64,000 nt of DNA from Archangium primigenium (GTDB lineage: Bacteria; Myxococcota; Myxococcia; Myxococcales; Myxococcaceae), in contig NZ_JADWYI010000001.1 in the NCBI RefSeq assembly GCF_016904885.1, forward strand, positions 8,613,224-8,677,223, in the 5' to 3' direction. The translations under genes and the position numbers were made by a program. The notes below the pieces were generated by a model that saw only the letters and a program-made list of their open reading frames with translations, did no database searches and was not told the DNA's origin. Positions 53,147 through 59,966 of the stretch are shown in pieces; the stretch's first letter is position 1; each line of letters begins with the position of its first letter.

Positions 53147-53157
53147 GGAGAATCTCC
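53147..53157. promoter_or_regulatory. Palindrome GGAGAATCTCC upstream of sigma54 promoter 1
   Basis: Perfect 11-bp dyad centred 41 bp upstream of the -24 GG. The core GAGAATCTC recurs at almost the same distance from the second sigma54 promoter, so it is a candidate activator binding site. Confidence 0.5.
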
Positions 53158-53191
53158 GCAACCCAACACCTCCCCTCCCCGCAATCCACCG

Positions 53192-53207
53192 TGGCACGGC
53201 GGCTGCT
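53192..53207 (+). promoter_or_regulatory. Sigma54 (-24/-12) promoter 1
   Basis: TGGCACG-GCGG-CTGCT: the -24 GG and -12 GC are separated by exactly 10 nt and the -24 element matches consensus fully; only the first T of TTGCT differs. It lies 59 bp before the ATG of the first small secreted protein. Confidence 0.8.
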
Positions 53208-53266
53208 GAGTGTCTCAAATGGAACGTCGCAATCCCGCGATGAGTCGTCCGTCTCAGGAGCCCCCC

Positions 53267-53590
53267 ATGAAGAACATGATCGCCGCCCTCGTCGTCTCCG
53301 CCTCGCTGTCCGCCTTCGCCGCCGACACGGCCAAGCCCGCCGCCGCCGCTCCCGCGCCCACCGCGCGCTCCGAGGTGAAGCCCGAGGGCATGAAGGCCGA
53401 GCCCATGAAGACCCCCGAGCCCATGAAGGCCGAGCCGATGAAGGCCGAGGCCGCCCCCGCCGAGACGGCCCGCTCCGAGGTGAAGCCCGAGGGCGTCAAG
53501 GCCGAGGCCAACTCCATGGAGAAGAAGCCGGCCAAGAAGCCCGCCAAGAAGGCCGCCAAGAAGACCGAGGCCGCCGCCGAGACCAAGTAG
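53267..53590 (+). CDS. Small secreted Lys/Ala/Glu-rich repeat protein
   Basis: 107 aa from ATG 53267 (AGGAG 6-7 nt upstream); in-frame upstream ATGs lie within or before the sigma54 promoter and are rejected. A Sec signal (MKNMIAALVVSASLSAFAAD) is followed by repeats: ARSEVKPEGMKAE, TPEPMKAEPMKAE and ARSEVKPEGVKAE, then a Lys/Ala tail (KKPAKKPAKKAAKKTEAAAE) like a histone-H1 or DNA-binding tail. The mature protein is disordered and basic at the end. It has its own sigma54 promoter and terminator, so it is a monocistronic, activator-controlled gene. Function unknown; an envelope- or matrix-binding cationic protein is possible. Confidence 0.8.
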   Translation: MKNMIAALVVSASLSAFAADTAKPAAAAPAPTARSEVKPEGMKAEPMKTPEPMKAEPMKAEAAPAETARSEVKPEGVKAEANSMEKKPAKKPAKKAAKKTEAAAETK

Positions 53591-53618
53591 TCACCGCGCC
53601 TCCACCCGAGGCCCGCGC

Positions 53619-53650
53619 GGGGCGCTTTCCGGACCTCCGGAAGGCGCCCC
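53619..53650 (+). terminator. Hairpin after the first small secreted gene
   Basis: GGGGCGCTTTCCGG pairs with CCGGAAGGCGCCCC (14 pairs, one G-T) around a tiny loop, 28 bp after the stop. The following sequence has only a weak T-run. Confidence 0.65.
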
Positions 53651-53726
53651 GTGTCGTTTCCGCCACCGTTTGAGGACAGAGCACCGGGTCCCGCGCTCCC
53701 GCGCCCTACCTCCCCCAGCGAGCTGG

Positions 53727-53737
53727 CGAGAATCTCC
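53727..53737. promoter_or_regulatory. GAGAATCTC palindrome upstream of sigma54 promoter 2
   Basis: GAGAATCTC at 53728-53736, centred 43 bp upstream of the -24 GG, repeats the core of the dyad seen before promoter 1 at a nearly identical distance. Confidence 0.5.
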
Positions 53738-53773
53738 CCACCGCCGCGGGGGCCGTTCCTCTCAAGCCAGACA

Positions 53774-53789
53774 TGGCACGGCGGATGCT
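53774..53789 (+). promoter_or_regulatory. Sigma54 (-24/-12) promoter 2
   Basis: TGGCACG-GCGG-ATGCT: identical to promoter 1 except one base, with GG and GC 10 nt apart. It precedes the second small secreted gene by 70 bp. Confidence 0.8.
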
Positions 53790-53859
53790 CTGGACCTAGC
53801 TTCGCCAGGCCGCATTCCGCGGCGTCAGCGAGTTGGTTTGAGCTCAGGGGATTAACACC

Positions 53860-54087
53860 ATGAAGAAGATTCTCGCCATCGCCCTCATGTCTGTTTCCGT
53901 TTCCGCCTTCGCCGCCGACACCAAGAAGACCGAGACCAAGACCGAGACCAAGACCCAGATGAACGGCATGGAGGGTGACGCGCCTCGCGAGCAGAAGACC
54001 GAGACCACCACCATGCACTCGGACGAGGACGGCAACACCAAGACCAAGACCGAGGAGACCAAGAAGACCAAGACCAAGAGCAAGTAG
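53860..54087 (+). CDS. Small secreted Thr/Lys-rich protein
   Basis: 75 aa. Sec signal (MKKILAIALMSVSVSAFAAD) followed by 55 residues almost wholly of Thr, Lys, Glu and Gln (KKTETKTETKTQMNGMEGD, HSDEDGNTKTKTEETKK) with no hydrophobic core, so intrinsically disordered. AGGGGA precedes ATG 53860. The signal sequence (SVSVSAFAAD) closely resembles that of the upstream small gene (SASLSAFAAD), and both have near-identical sigma54 promoters, pointing to duplication of the promoter-signal unit with a changed tail. A strong rho-independent terminator follows. Function unknown. Confidence 0.82.
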   Translation: MKKILAIALMSVSVSAFAADTKKTETKTETKTQMNGMEGDAPREQKTETTTMHSDEDGNTKTKTEETKKTKTKSK

Positions 54088-54126
54088 TGCGCTCTTGAGG
54101 GCTCGCGGTGACGCGAACCTCCTCGT

Positions 54127-54174
54127 CGGGGGTGTTCCTTCCCATCCGTGGAAGGGACGCCCCCGTTGTTTTTT
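54127..54174 (+). terminator. Strong intrinsic terminator
   Basis: CGGGGGTGTTCCTTCC (from 54127) pairs with GGAAGGGACGCCCCCG (to 54165), about 16 pairs with minor wobbles, followed by TTGTTTTTT. It ends the second small secreted gene and may also serve the converging ABC operon. Confidence 0.85.
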
Positions 54175-54191
54175 CCCGGCCCGCCTCGGCC

Positions 54192-54923
54192 TCAGGACGC
54201 GATCGAGGCCCGACGGCCGAGCGCGGGCAGCTCGCCCGGCACGAGCCGACCGTCCTGCATGTGCACCACCCGCCAGGCGTGCTCCACCACCCGGGGGTCG
54301 TGCGTGGAGAAGAGGAACGTCACCCCCTGCTCCCGGTTGAGCCGCAGCATCAGGTCGAGGATCTGCTGGCTCGTCGTCGAGTCCAGGTTGGCCGTGGGCT
54401 CGTCGGCCAACACCAGCCGCGGCTCGGTGATGAGCGCCCGGGCGATGGCCACGCGCTGCCGCTGCCCTCCCGACAGCTCGTCCGGTTTGTGATGCAGAAA
54501 GGGAGACAGGCCCACCGCGTCCGCCAGGGCCTCCACGCGCGTGCGCAGGGCGCGCCGGTGGCGGCCGCTGTCGGGGCGCAGGCGGCAGGGCAACTCGATG
54601 TTCTCCGCCACGTCCAGCACGGGGATGAGGTTGAAGCTCTGGAAGATGAAGCCGACCTTGCGGTTGCGCACCTCGGCGAGCGCGTCGAAGTCCCGGTCGC
54701 CGACCTCCTCTCCGTCCAAGCGGTAGGAGCCGCTCGTGGCGCGGTCCAGACACCCGAGGATGTTGAGCAGCGTCGTCTTCCCGCTGCCCGAGGGGCCCGT
54801 CACCACGGTGAACTCGCCCGGGGCGACCGACAGGTCCACGCCCCGCAGCGCGCTCACCCGGTGCTTGCCCAGGGCGTAGTCGCGGGTGATGCCACGGAGT
54901 TCGAGAAGGGAATGAGAGGGCAT
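54192..54923 (-). CDS. ABC transporter ATPase (LolD/MacB type)
   Basis: 243 aa from ATG 54923. Walker A GPSGSGKTTLLN, Q-loop FIFQSFNLIP, signature LSGGQRQRVAIARALI, Walker B RLVLADEPTANLD, and H-loop FLFSTHDPRV. The Q-loop with the FNL motif and the overall length match the LolD/MacB/FtsE subfamily, which powers FtsX-like permeases for mechanotransmission or lipoprotein release rather than conventional transport. It is the last gene of a minus-strand operon with two FtsX-type permeases, a LolA-like protein and an outer-membrane protein. Confidence 0.95.
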   Translation of the reverse strand: MPSHSLLELRGITRDYALGKHRVSALRGVDLSVAPGEFTVVTGPSGSGKTTLLNILGCLDRATSGSYRLDGEEVGDRDFDALAEVRNRKVGFIFQSFNLIPVLDVAENIELPCRLRPDSGRHRRALRTRVEALADAVGLSPFLHHKPDELSGGQRQRVAIARALITEPRLVLADEPTANLDSTTSQQILDLMLRLNREQGVTFLFSTHDPRVVEHAWRVVHMQDGRLVPGELPALGRRASIAS

Positions 54924-54940
54924 GTGCGGGACATCCTTCG

Positions 54941-56368
54941 TCAATAGAAGAGGTGGACCTGGAAGAGCGCGCGGTACTCCAGGGGCAAGAGCCCCAGCTC
55001 GCTCACGGGCGTGGACGTGCCCGGCCGCGTGGCCGCGAGCGCGCGCGGCCCCCGCCACGGCACGAAGCCGGACAGCGTGAGCGTCATCCACTCGGTGCTG
55101 GCCCAGGCGAGGCTCGGCGTGACGAGCCCCGACAGGTCGCCCAGGTGGCTCATCACCGTCACCGCCAGGGTGAAGTCCTCGCGGATCTTCGGCTTCTGGA
55201 AGCTCAGGAAGGCGTAGTGCCGCCCCAAGGGCTCGAAGCTGAACTTGCGCGGCGCGCCCGTGTCCACGCCCGCCTCCGGCGCCCCCAGGCCCCGCCCCGC
55301 GTCCTGGAGCTCACGCGGCAGGCCCAGCGCGTTGACGTAGTCCTGGAACTCGCCCCGGGTGAGCCCATCCGACTGGTACAGGTACTCGAGCGACAGCAGG
55401 GACTCGTCGCCGAACTGGTAGCGCGAGCCGGCGAGCACCCGGGGCCGGAGCGTGCGCTCGTCCCGCCGCCGCGCGGCGAACAGCGGCTGCTCACTCAGCA
55501 CGCACCCCGCGGCCGCCGCGCCATCCGCCACGCACGCGCCCACCGGGTAGCGCCGCGCCGAGCCCCGGCCCACCAGCGCCTCCACGTGCAGCTCGTAGTC
55601 CTTCAGGAAGTAGCGCGAGAAGGACAGGCCCACGCGCGTCTTGGACTCCAGCGCGTCGCCGTACAGGTTGGAGTGGAAGAGCATCAGGTTGACGTCCGCG
55701 TCGGCCACCAGGGCGTAGACGCGCGCGGCCAGGAGGTAGTGCGCCTGGGTGTCCTGGCGGTCCCACTTCGGGTAGACGAGCAGCGCCTGGGGCAGGCCCT
55801 GGTGCTGCGCGAGCACCGCGGGGCTCGCCAGGAAGGTGAAGGCGAAGCGCTCGAGCGGCACCTCCACCCGCGCCAGGTAGGCGCCCGCGCGCTGCAGGCC
55901 CGGGTCCGTCGGATCCTTGGGGGGGTTGAGCAGATCCGTCGGGTTGTAGGCCAGCCCCGCGCCCCAGACGACACGCTTCTTGCCCGCGAGCAGGTGCAGT
56001 TGCGGCAGCACCTCGTGGCTCACGTACAGCTCGTTGAGCGACACCACGGGCCGGGCCGCGCCCGTGGCCCGCTCGGCGAGCGCCACCTCGCGGCCCGCGG
56101 CATCCAGCCCCCGGTAGCGCCCCCCCGTCTGAAGGAAGAGCGACAGGTCCGCCGACACGAAGCCGCCCTCGCGGTAGGCGTGCCAGGGCTGCACGTTGAA
56201 CTCCAGGAGCTGCTGCACCTCGGCCTGCTCGTCCGTGGGCACGAGACCCGCGACGCGCGAGCGCTGGAACTGGGTGCGGCTCTCCACGTAGCCCGTCACC
56301 TCGGCGGCGGACGCGGGCGCGCTCGCCCAGAGCACGCCCATCAAGAGGCTCACGCGCGCGGCATCCAT
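54941..56368 (-). CDS. Outer-membrane beta-barrel protein of an ABC export operon
   Basis: 475 aa from ATG 56368; Sec signal (LLMGVLWASAPASA) then a mature protein dense in alternating beta strands: VTGYVESRTQFQRSRV, GFVSADLSLFLQTGG, VNLMLFHSNLYGD, TRVGLSFSRYFLKDYELHVEALVGRG, SLLSLEYLYQSDGL, TLAVTVMSHLGDL, WMTLTLSGFVPW. It ends with LEYRALFQVHLFY, i.e. a terminal aromatic as required for barrel assembly. No TonB box or plug. Two bp after the LolA-like gene and 17 bp before the ATPase, so it is an operon member, presumably the outer-membrane partner of the exporter. Confidence 0.84.
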   Translation of the reverse strand: MDAARVSLLMGVLWASAPASAAEVTGYVESRTQFQRSRVAGLVPTDEQAEVQQLLEFNVQPWHAYREGGFVSADLSLFLQTGGRYRGLDAAGREVALAERATGAARPVVSLNELYVSHEVLPQLHLLAGKKRVVWGAGLAYNPTDLLNPPKDPTDPGLQRAGAYLARVEVPLERFAFTFLASPAVLAQHQGLPQALLVYPKWDRQDTQAHYLLAARVYALVADADVNLMLFHSNLYGDALESKTRVGLSFSRYFLKDYELHVEALVGRGSARRYPVGACVADGAAAAGCVLSEQPLFAARRRDERTLRPRVLAGSRYQFGDESLLSLEYLYQSDGLTRGEFQDYVNALGLPRELQDAGRGLGAPEAGVDTGAPRKFSFEPLGRHYAFLSFQKPKIREDFTLAVTVMSHLGDLSGLVTPSLAWASTEWMTLTLSGFVPWRGPRALAATRPGTSTPVSELGLLPLEYRALFQVHLFY

Positions 56369-56370
56369 GA

Positions 56371-57102
56371 TCAGCGGCCCAGGTCCACTTGGGTGAAGCG
56401 CTGGGGCGGCGCCTCCACGCGCAGGTGCATGGCGTGGATGACGAGCTCCGAGCGCCGCGCCTTCACCAGCTCGTTGCGCATCACCACGCGCGCCGGCCGG
56501 GTGTAGCCCTTCTCGAACTCCTTGTAGTCGGTGAACTCCGCGCTGCGCAGGAGCTGCCCGCTCGTGCCGTAGTACTCGCCGCGCACGGGCAGCCCGTCGC
56601 TCTTGCGCACCCACAGCTTGATGACGTCGTAGGCCGTCTCGGGCGACTTCGCCTTGAGCACCAGCGCGTACGTGTCCGCCACGGCCGAGTCCACGCGCTC
56701 GCAGGCGTAGTCCTTCGTGTAGTTCACCCGCATCACGTCCGCGTTGTTGAAGTCCCCGCCCTGGAAGCTGTCGCGGTTGGCGATGCGCGTGGCGCGCTTG
56801 AGCGACGGCAGGTACACCCACATGTTGTCGCCCGAGCGCAGCATCTCCTGGCCCCGCGCGCTCGCCGGATCCTTGAACCAGACGCGGAAGCGGTCCTCCT
56901 CGCCCCGGAGCATCTTCATCACGTAGGTGCGGTGCGAGCCGTCCTCGCGGTACGCCGTCATCTCCGACTCGGACTCGAAGGTGGGCGGGCCCATCACCGC
57001 GTCGTAGCGCGCGAGCAGCTCGGCCGCCGTGGGCTCACCGGCCAGCGCCGGCGCCGCCACGAGCCACGTCATCACCGCCAGGCAGAACACTCTCATCCGC
57101 AT
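56371..57102 (-). CDS. LolA-like outer-membrane lipoprotein-sorting protein
   Basis: 243 aa from ATG 57102 (GAGGAG close upstream; ATG 57117 and 57096 are alternatives). Sec signal (VFCLAVMTWLVAAPALA). The body has the LolA/LppX-like half-barrel pattern: AELLARYDAVMGPPTFESESEMTAYREDG, WVYLPSLKRATRIANRDSFQGGDFNNADV and TYALVLKAKSPETAYDVIKLWVRKSDGLPVRGEYYG. The LPSLKR.TRI and GSDF/GGDF-like boxes are typical of DUF-type outer membrane lipoprotein-sorting proteins found next to MMPL or MacB-like exporters. It likely carries a hydrophobic ligand through the periplasm between the FtsX pair and the barrel protein. Confidence 0.9.
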   Translation of the reverse strand: MRMRVFCLAVMTWLVAAPALAGEPTAAELLARYDAVMGPPTFESESEMTAYREDGSHRTYVMKMLRGEEDRFRVWFKDPASARGQEMLRSGDNMWVYLPSLKRATRIANRDSFQGGDFNNADVMRVNYTKDYACERVDSAVADTYALVLKAKSPETAYDVIKLWVRKSDGLPVRGEYYGTSGQLLRSAEFTDYKEFEKGYTRPARVVMRNELVKARRSELVIHAMHLRVEAPPQRFTQVDLGR

Positions 57103-57139
57103 ACACTCCTCGGGCATCGGGACAGGGTTGAACGGCACG

Positions 57140-58366
57140 TCACACCGAGCGCAGCGCTTCCACGGGACGCAGGCGGCTGGCCTTCCAGGCCGGCCAGGCC
57201 GCGGCGGCGAGCGCGCCCGCCACCGCCACGGCGAAGGTGAGCAGCACGAAGGACGGGCGCAGCTCGGGCCGCAGGAGCGAGGTGGAGCCCGTGTTGAACA
57301 CCATGGCCATGGGGATGCCCCGCGCGGCGATGGCGCGCACGAGCGCCCAGCCCACCGCCACGCCCCCCACCGCCCCGAGCACGCCCAGGAGCGCCGCCTC
57401 CCACAGGAAGAGCACCAGCACCTGCCGCCGCCGCATGCCCACCGCCAGGAGCGTGCCAATCTCCCGCACCCGCTCGAACACGCTCATGAGCGTGGTGTTG
57501 AGGATGCCGGTGAGGATGATGACGAAGAGGATGAGCCCGATGAGCCCCAGCACGAAGCGCATGCGCCCGAGCGTGTCGCCCACGAAGGGCTGGAGCTGAC
57601 GCCAGGTGTGCACCTCGTAGCCGGGCCCCAGCCGCTCGCGCAGCGCGGTGGCCACGTGATCCAGCGCCTCCAGGTCCTCCACCGCCACGGCCAGCTCGGT
57701 GACCCGGCCCTCCAGGCCCAAGAGTTCCTGCGCGAGCGCCAGCGGCACCGTCACCACGCTCTTGTTCTCGTGCGGCAGGCCCGACACGCTCAAGCCCGCC
57801 ACCGCCACGTCCAGCGCGTTGGCCCGGCCCCGGGGGCTCGACGAGGCGAGCGTCACCCGCCCCTCGGCCTGGGTGTGGAAGGCCCGCGCCAGCGCGTCCC
57901 CGAGCACGGCCCGGGCATGGTCCTCGGGCGTGAGCATCCGCCCGCCGGGCAGCACGTCGAAGCCCGCGCGGGGCACCGCCTGGGCCTCCGTGCTCACATC
58001 CAACCCGCGCCCCACGAACATCGTCTGCGAGAGGCCATTGCCCACCAGCCCGGAGAACTGGATGCGGCCCGTCACCCCGGTGACGCCGGGCACCGCGCGC
58101 ACCCGGGCGAGCAGCGCCTCGTCATAGGGGATGCTCGGCTCGAGCAGCAGCGCGTCCCGGCTGGACATGTACCCGGTGGTGTGGACCTGCAGGGCGCCCG
58201 TCTTGCCCAGCACGATGTCCTCCACGATGAGGCGCAGGAAGCCGCCGATGAAGCCCTCCAGGACGAGCACGGCGGTGACGCCCAGGAGCACGGCGGCGAG
58301 GGTGACGAGGCTGCGGCGGGCGTTGCGCGCCACGTTGCGCACGGCGATGGAGGCGAGCGAGCTCAT
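57140..58366 (-). CDS. FtsX/MacB-like ABC permease (second of pair)
   Basis: 408 aa. One N-terminal transmembrane helix (LVTLAAVLLGVTAVLVLEGFI), a 220-residue periplasmic domain (starting LRLIVEDIVLGKTGALQVH) and three C-terminal helices (VLGLIGLILFVIILTGILNT, FLWEAALLGVLGAVGGVAVGW, FVLLTFAVAVAGALAAAAWP). The coupling element MSVFERVREIGTLLAVGMRRRQV and the closing WPAWKASRLRPVEALRSV are FtsX/LolC-E hallmarks. ATG 58366 overlaps the stop of the preceding permease (ATGA), so the two probably form a heterodimer, as LolC-LolE do, energised by the ATPase downstream. Confidence 0.93.
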   Translation of the reverse strand: MSSLASIAVRNVARNARRSLVTLAAVLLGVTAVLVLEGFIGGFLRLIVEDIVLGKTGALQVHTTGYMSSRDALLLEPSIPYDEALLARVRAVPGVTGVTGRIQFSGLVGNGLSQTMFVGRGLDVSTEAQAVPRAGFDVLPGGRMLTPEDHARAVLGDALARAFHTQAEGRVTLASSSPRGRANALDVAVAGLSVSGLPHENKSVVTVPLALAQELLGLEGRVTELAVAVEDLEALDHVATALRERLGPGYEVHTWRQLQPFVGDTLGRMRFVLGLIGLILFVIILTGILNTTLMSVFERVREIGTLLAVGMRRRQVLVLFLWEAALLGVLGAVGGVAVGWALVRAIAARGIPMAMVFNTGSTSLLRPELRPSFVLLTFAVAVAGALAAAAWPAWKASRLRPVEALRSV

Positions 58367-59619
58367 ACGTGGGCCAGCGCCTCCACGGGACGCAGCTGGG
58401 CGGCGCGCCAGGCGGGCCACAGGGCGGCGAGCGCCGCGCCCACCGTGGCGAGCCCCACCGCGCGCGCCACGTACCCGGCGGAGACGAACGGGCGGATGAC
58501 ACTCTGCGACGCGGCGTCGGAGGACGGCAGGTGGATGCCGTGTCGGCCCAGCCACCACGTCGCGCCCCACCCCACCGCCGCGCCGAGCACCCCCCCGAGC
58601 AGCCCCAGCACCGCGCCCTCCAGCAGGAAGAGCGACACCACGTGCCGGCGCTTGAGGCCCACCGCCAGGAGCGTGCCGATCTCCCGCACCCGCTCCAGCA
58701 CGTTCATCAACATCACGTTCACCACGCCCAGGAGCACCGTCACCAGGAACACCGCGGTGATGACGGCGAAGACGAAGTCCTGGTGCCGCGCGAGCTGCGC
58801 CACGAAGGGCAGCACGTCATCCCACGCATGCACCTCGTAGCCCGGGCCGAGCGCCGCCCGCGCCGCGTCGCGCACCGCGTGCACCTCCCCCAGGTCCTCC
58901 ACGGACAGGGCGTACTCGGTGACGCGCCCCTCCATGCGCAGCACCCGCTGCGCCGTGCCCAGCGGCACGTAGCCCTGACGCTGGTCTCCCAGGGGCGCGC
59001 CCACCAGGGTGCCGGTGAGCCGCACCGCCTCGCCGTTGAGCACCCCTTCCCGATCCGCCGCGAGCAGCGCGGGCCAGGTGTCCGGCTCCGTCCGGGCGCC
59101 CCGCACCTGGGCCCCGAGGCTCCGGGCCATGTCCGCGTCGAGCAGCAGGCCCGGCGCGTCCACCCCCGACAGGTGCTCGCCCGCCACGAGCCACGTGAGC
59201 CGCCGCGGCGTCACCCGGGGCTCCAGTTCCGGCTCGTACGCGGTCACCAGGAGGTAGCCCGTGCGGCCCGCCTCGCCCTCGGCCCCGTCCGGCAGCGACA
59301 GCATGCTTCCGAAGACGATCCGCGGCGCCACGCCGGTGACGCCCGCCACGTCCGCCAGCCGCGCGCGCAAGCCAGGCGAGTCCTCCAGGTCCAACGTCAA
59401 GGGCGAGGCCTGGACATTGGCCAGGTAGCCCGCGCGGTGCACCTGGAGCGCCCCCACCTGCCCGAGGACGATGTTCTCCAGCACCGCGCGCTGCTGGCCG
59501 TTGATGAAGCCCCTCAGGCCCACCAGGGCGCCCACCCCCACCACCAGCGCGGCGAGCGAGATGGCGGTCCGGCGGGGATTGCGCAGGAGGTTGCGCGTGG
59601 CGAGCGGAAGCAGCCTCAT
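58363..59619 (-). CDS. FtsX/MacB-like ABC permease (first of pair)
   Basis: 418 aa from ATG 59619 with GGAGG 5 nt upstream. Same topology as its partner: helix AISLAALVVGVGALVGLRGFI, periplasmic domain with YLANVQASPLTLDLED, three C-terminal helices, the coupling helix MNVLERVREIGTLLAVGLKRRHV and end WPAWRAAQLRPVEALAHV. Only about a third of the residues are shared with the second permease, so the pair is an old duplication. It is the first gene of the five-gene operon (permease, permease, LolA-like, barrel, ATPase), with its promoter in the 347-bp region before the Ser/Thr kinase gene. Confidence 0.93.
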   Translation of the reverse strand: MRLLPLATRNLLRNPRRTAISLAALVVGVGALVGLRGFINGQQRAVLENIVLGQVGALQVHRAGYLANVQASPLTLDLEDSPGLRARLADVAGVTGVAPRIVFGSMLSLPDGAEGEAGRTGYLLVTAYEPELEPRVTPRRLTWLVAGEHLSGVDAPGLLLDADMARSLGAQVRGARTEPDTWPALLAADREGVLNGEAVRLTGTLVGAPLGDQRQGYVPLGTAQRVLRMEGRVTEYALSVEDLGEVHAVRDAARAALGPGYEVHAWDDVLPFVAQLARHQDFVFAVITAVFLVTVLLGVVNVMLMNVLERVREIGTLLAVGLKRRHVVSLFLLEGAVLGLLGGVLGAAVGWGATWWLGRHGIHLPSSDAASQSVIRPFVSAGYVARAVGLATVGAALAALWPAWRAAQLRPVEALAHV

Positions 59620-59966
59620 GGGCGCCTCCGGCACGAGGACATCGCGATCATGGGGGTCGTGGCTCCGGGGAGGGGAAAGTCGGAGAGGCCGTGATTCCCG
59701 GCTTCGCACCACAGGGTGTTGATGGAATCCGCCCCCGCCCACTCCGCCCGGAAGCGCGGGGATTTAATGGGTAGCGCACGGACGGAATCCGCCGGGGGTG
59801 CAATCCGGGCGGCGAGCCCCCGTGTAGGAGACGAGTGGCCGCCACGTGACAGCCCTGCTCGCCTGCCCGCCGCTCGTTCATCGGGGGGTGCACATCGCCG
59901 GAGGTGTGGGGGGGCAACGCTACAGTCCCGTGGCGGCCTGTTCTGCTAGCCTGCGCGCGCCCCCCC
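59620..59966. other. 347-bp divergent intergenic region
   Basis: Separates the ABC-permease operon (minus) from the Ser/Thr kinase (plus) and must hold both promoters; I see no clear -24/-12 or -35/-10 match. It contains GGAATCCGCC twice, at 59724-59733 and 59784-59793, exactly 60 bp apart, and a hairpin formed by CGGGGG (59793-59798) and CCCCCG (59817-59822). No convincing small ORF or RNA gene. Confidence 0.5.
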
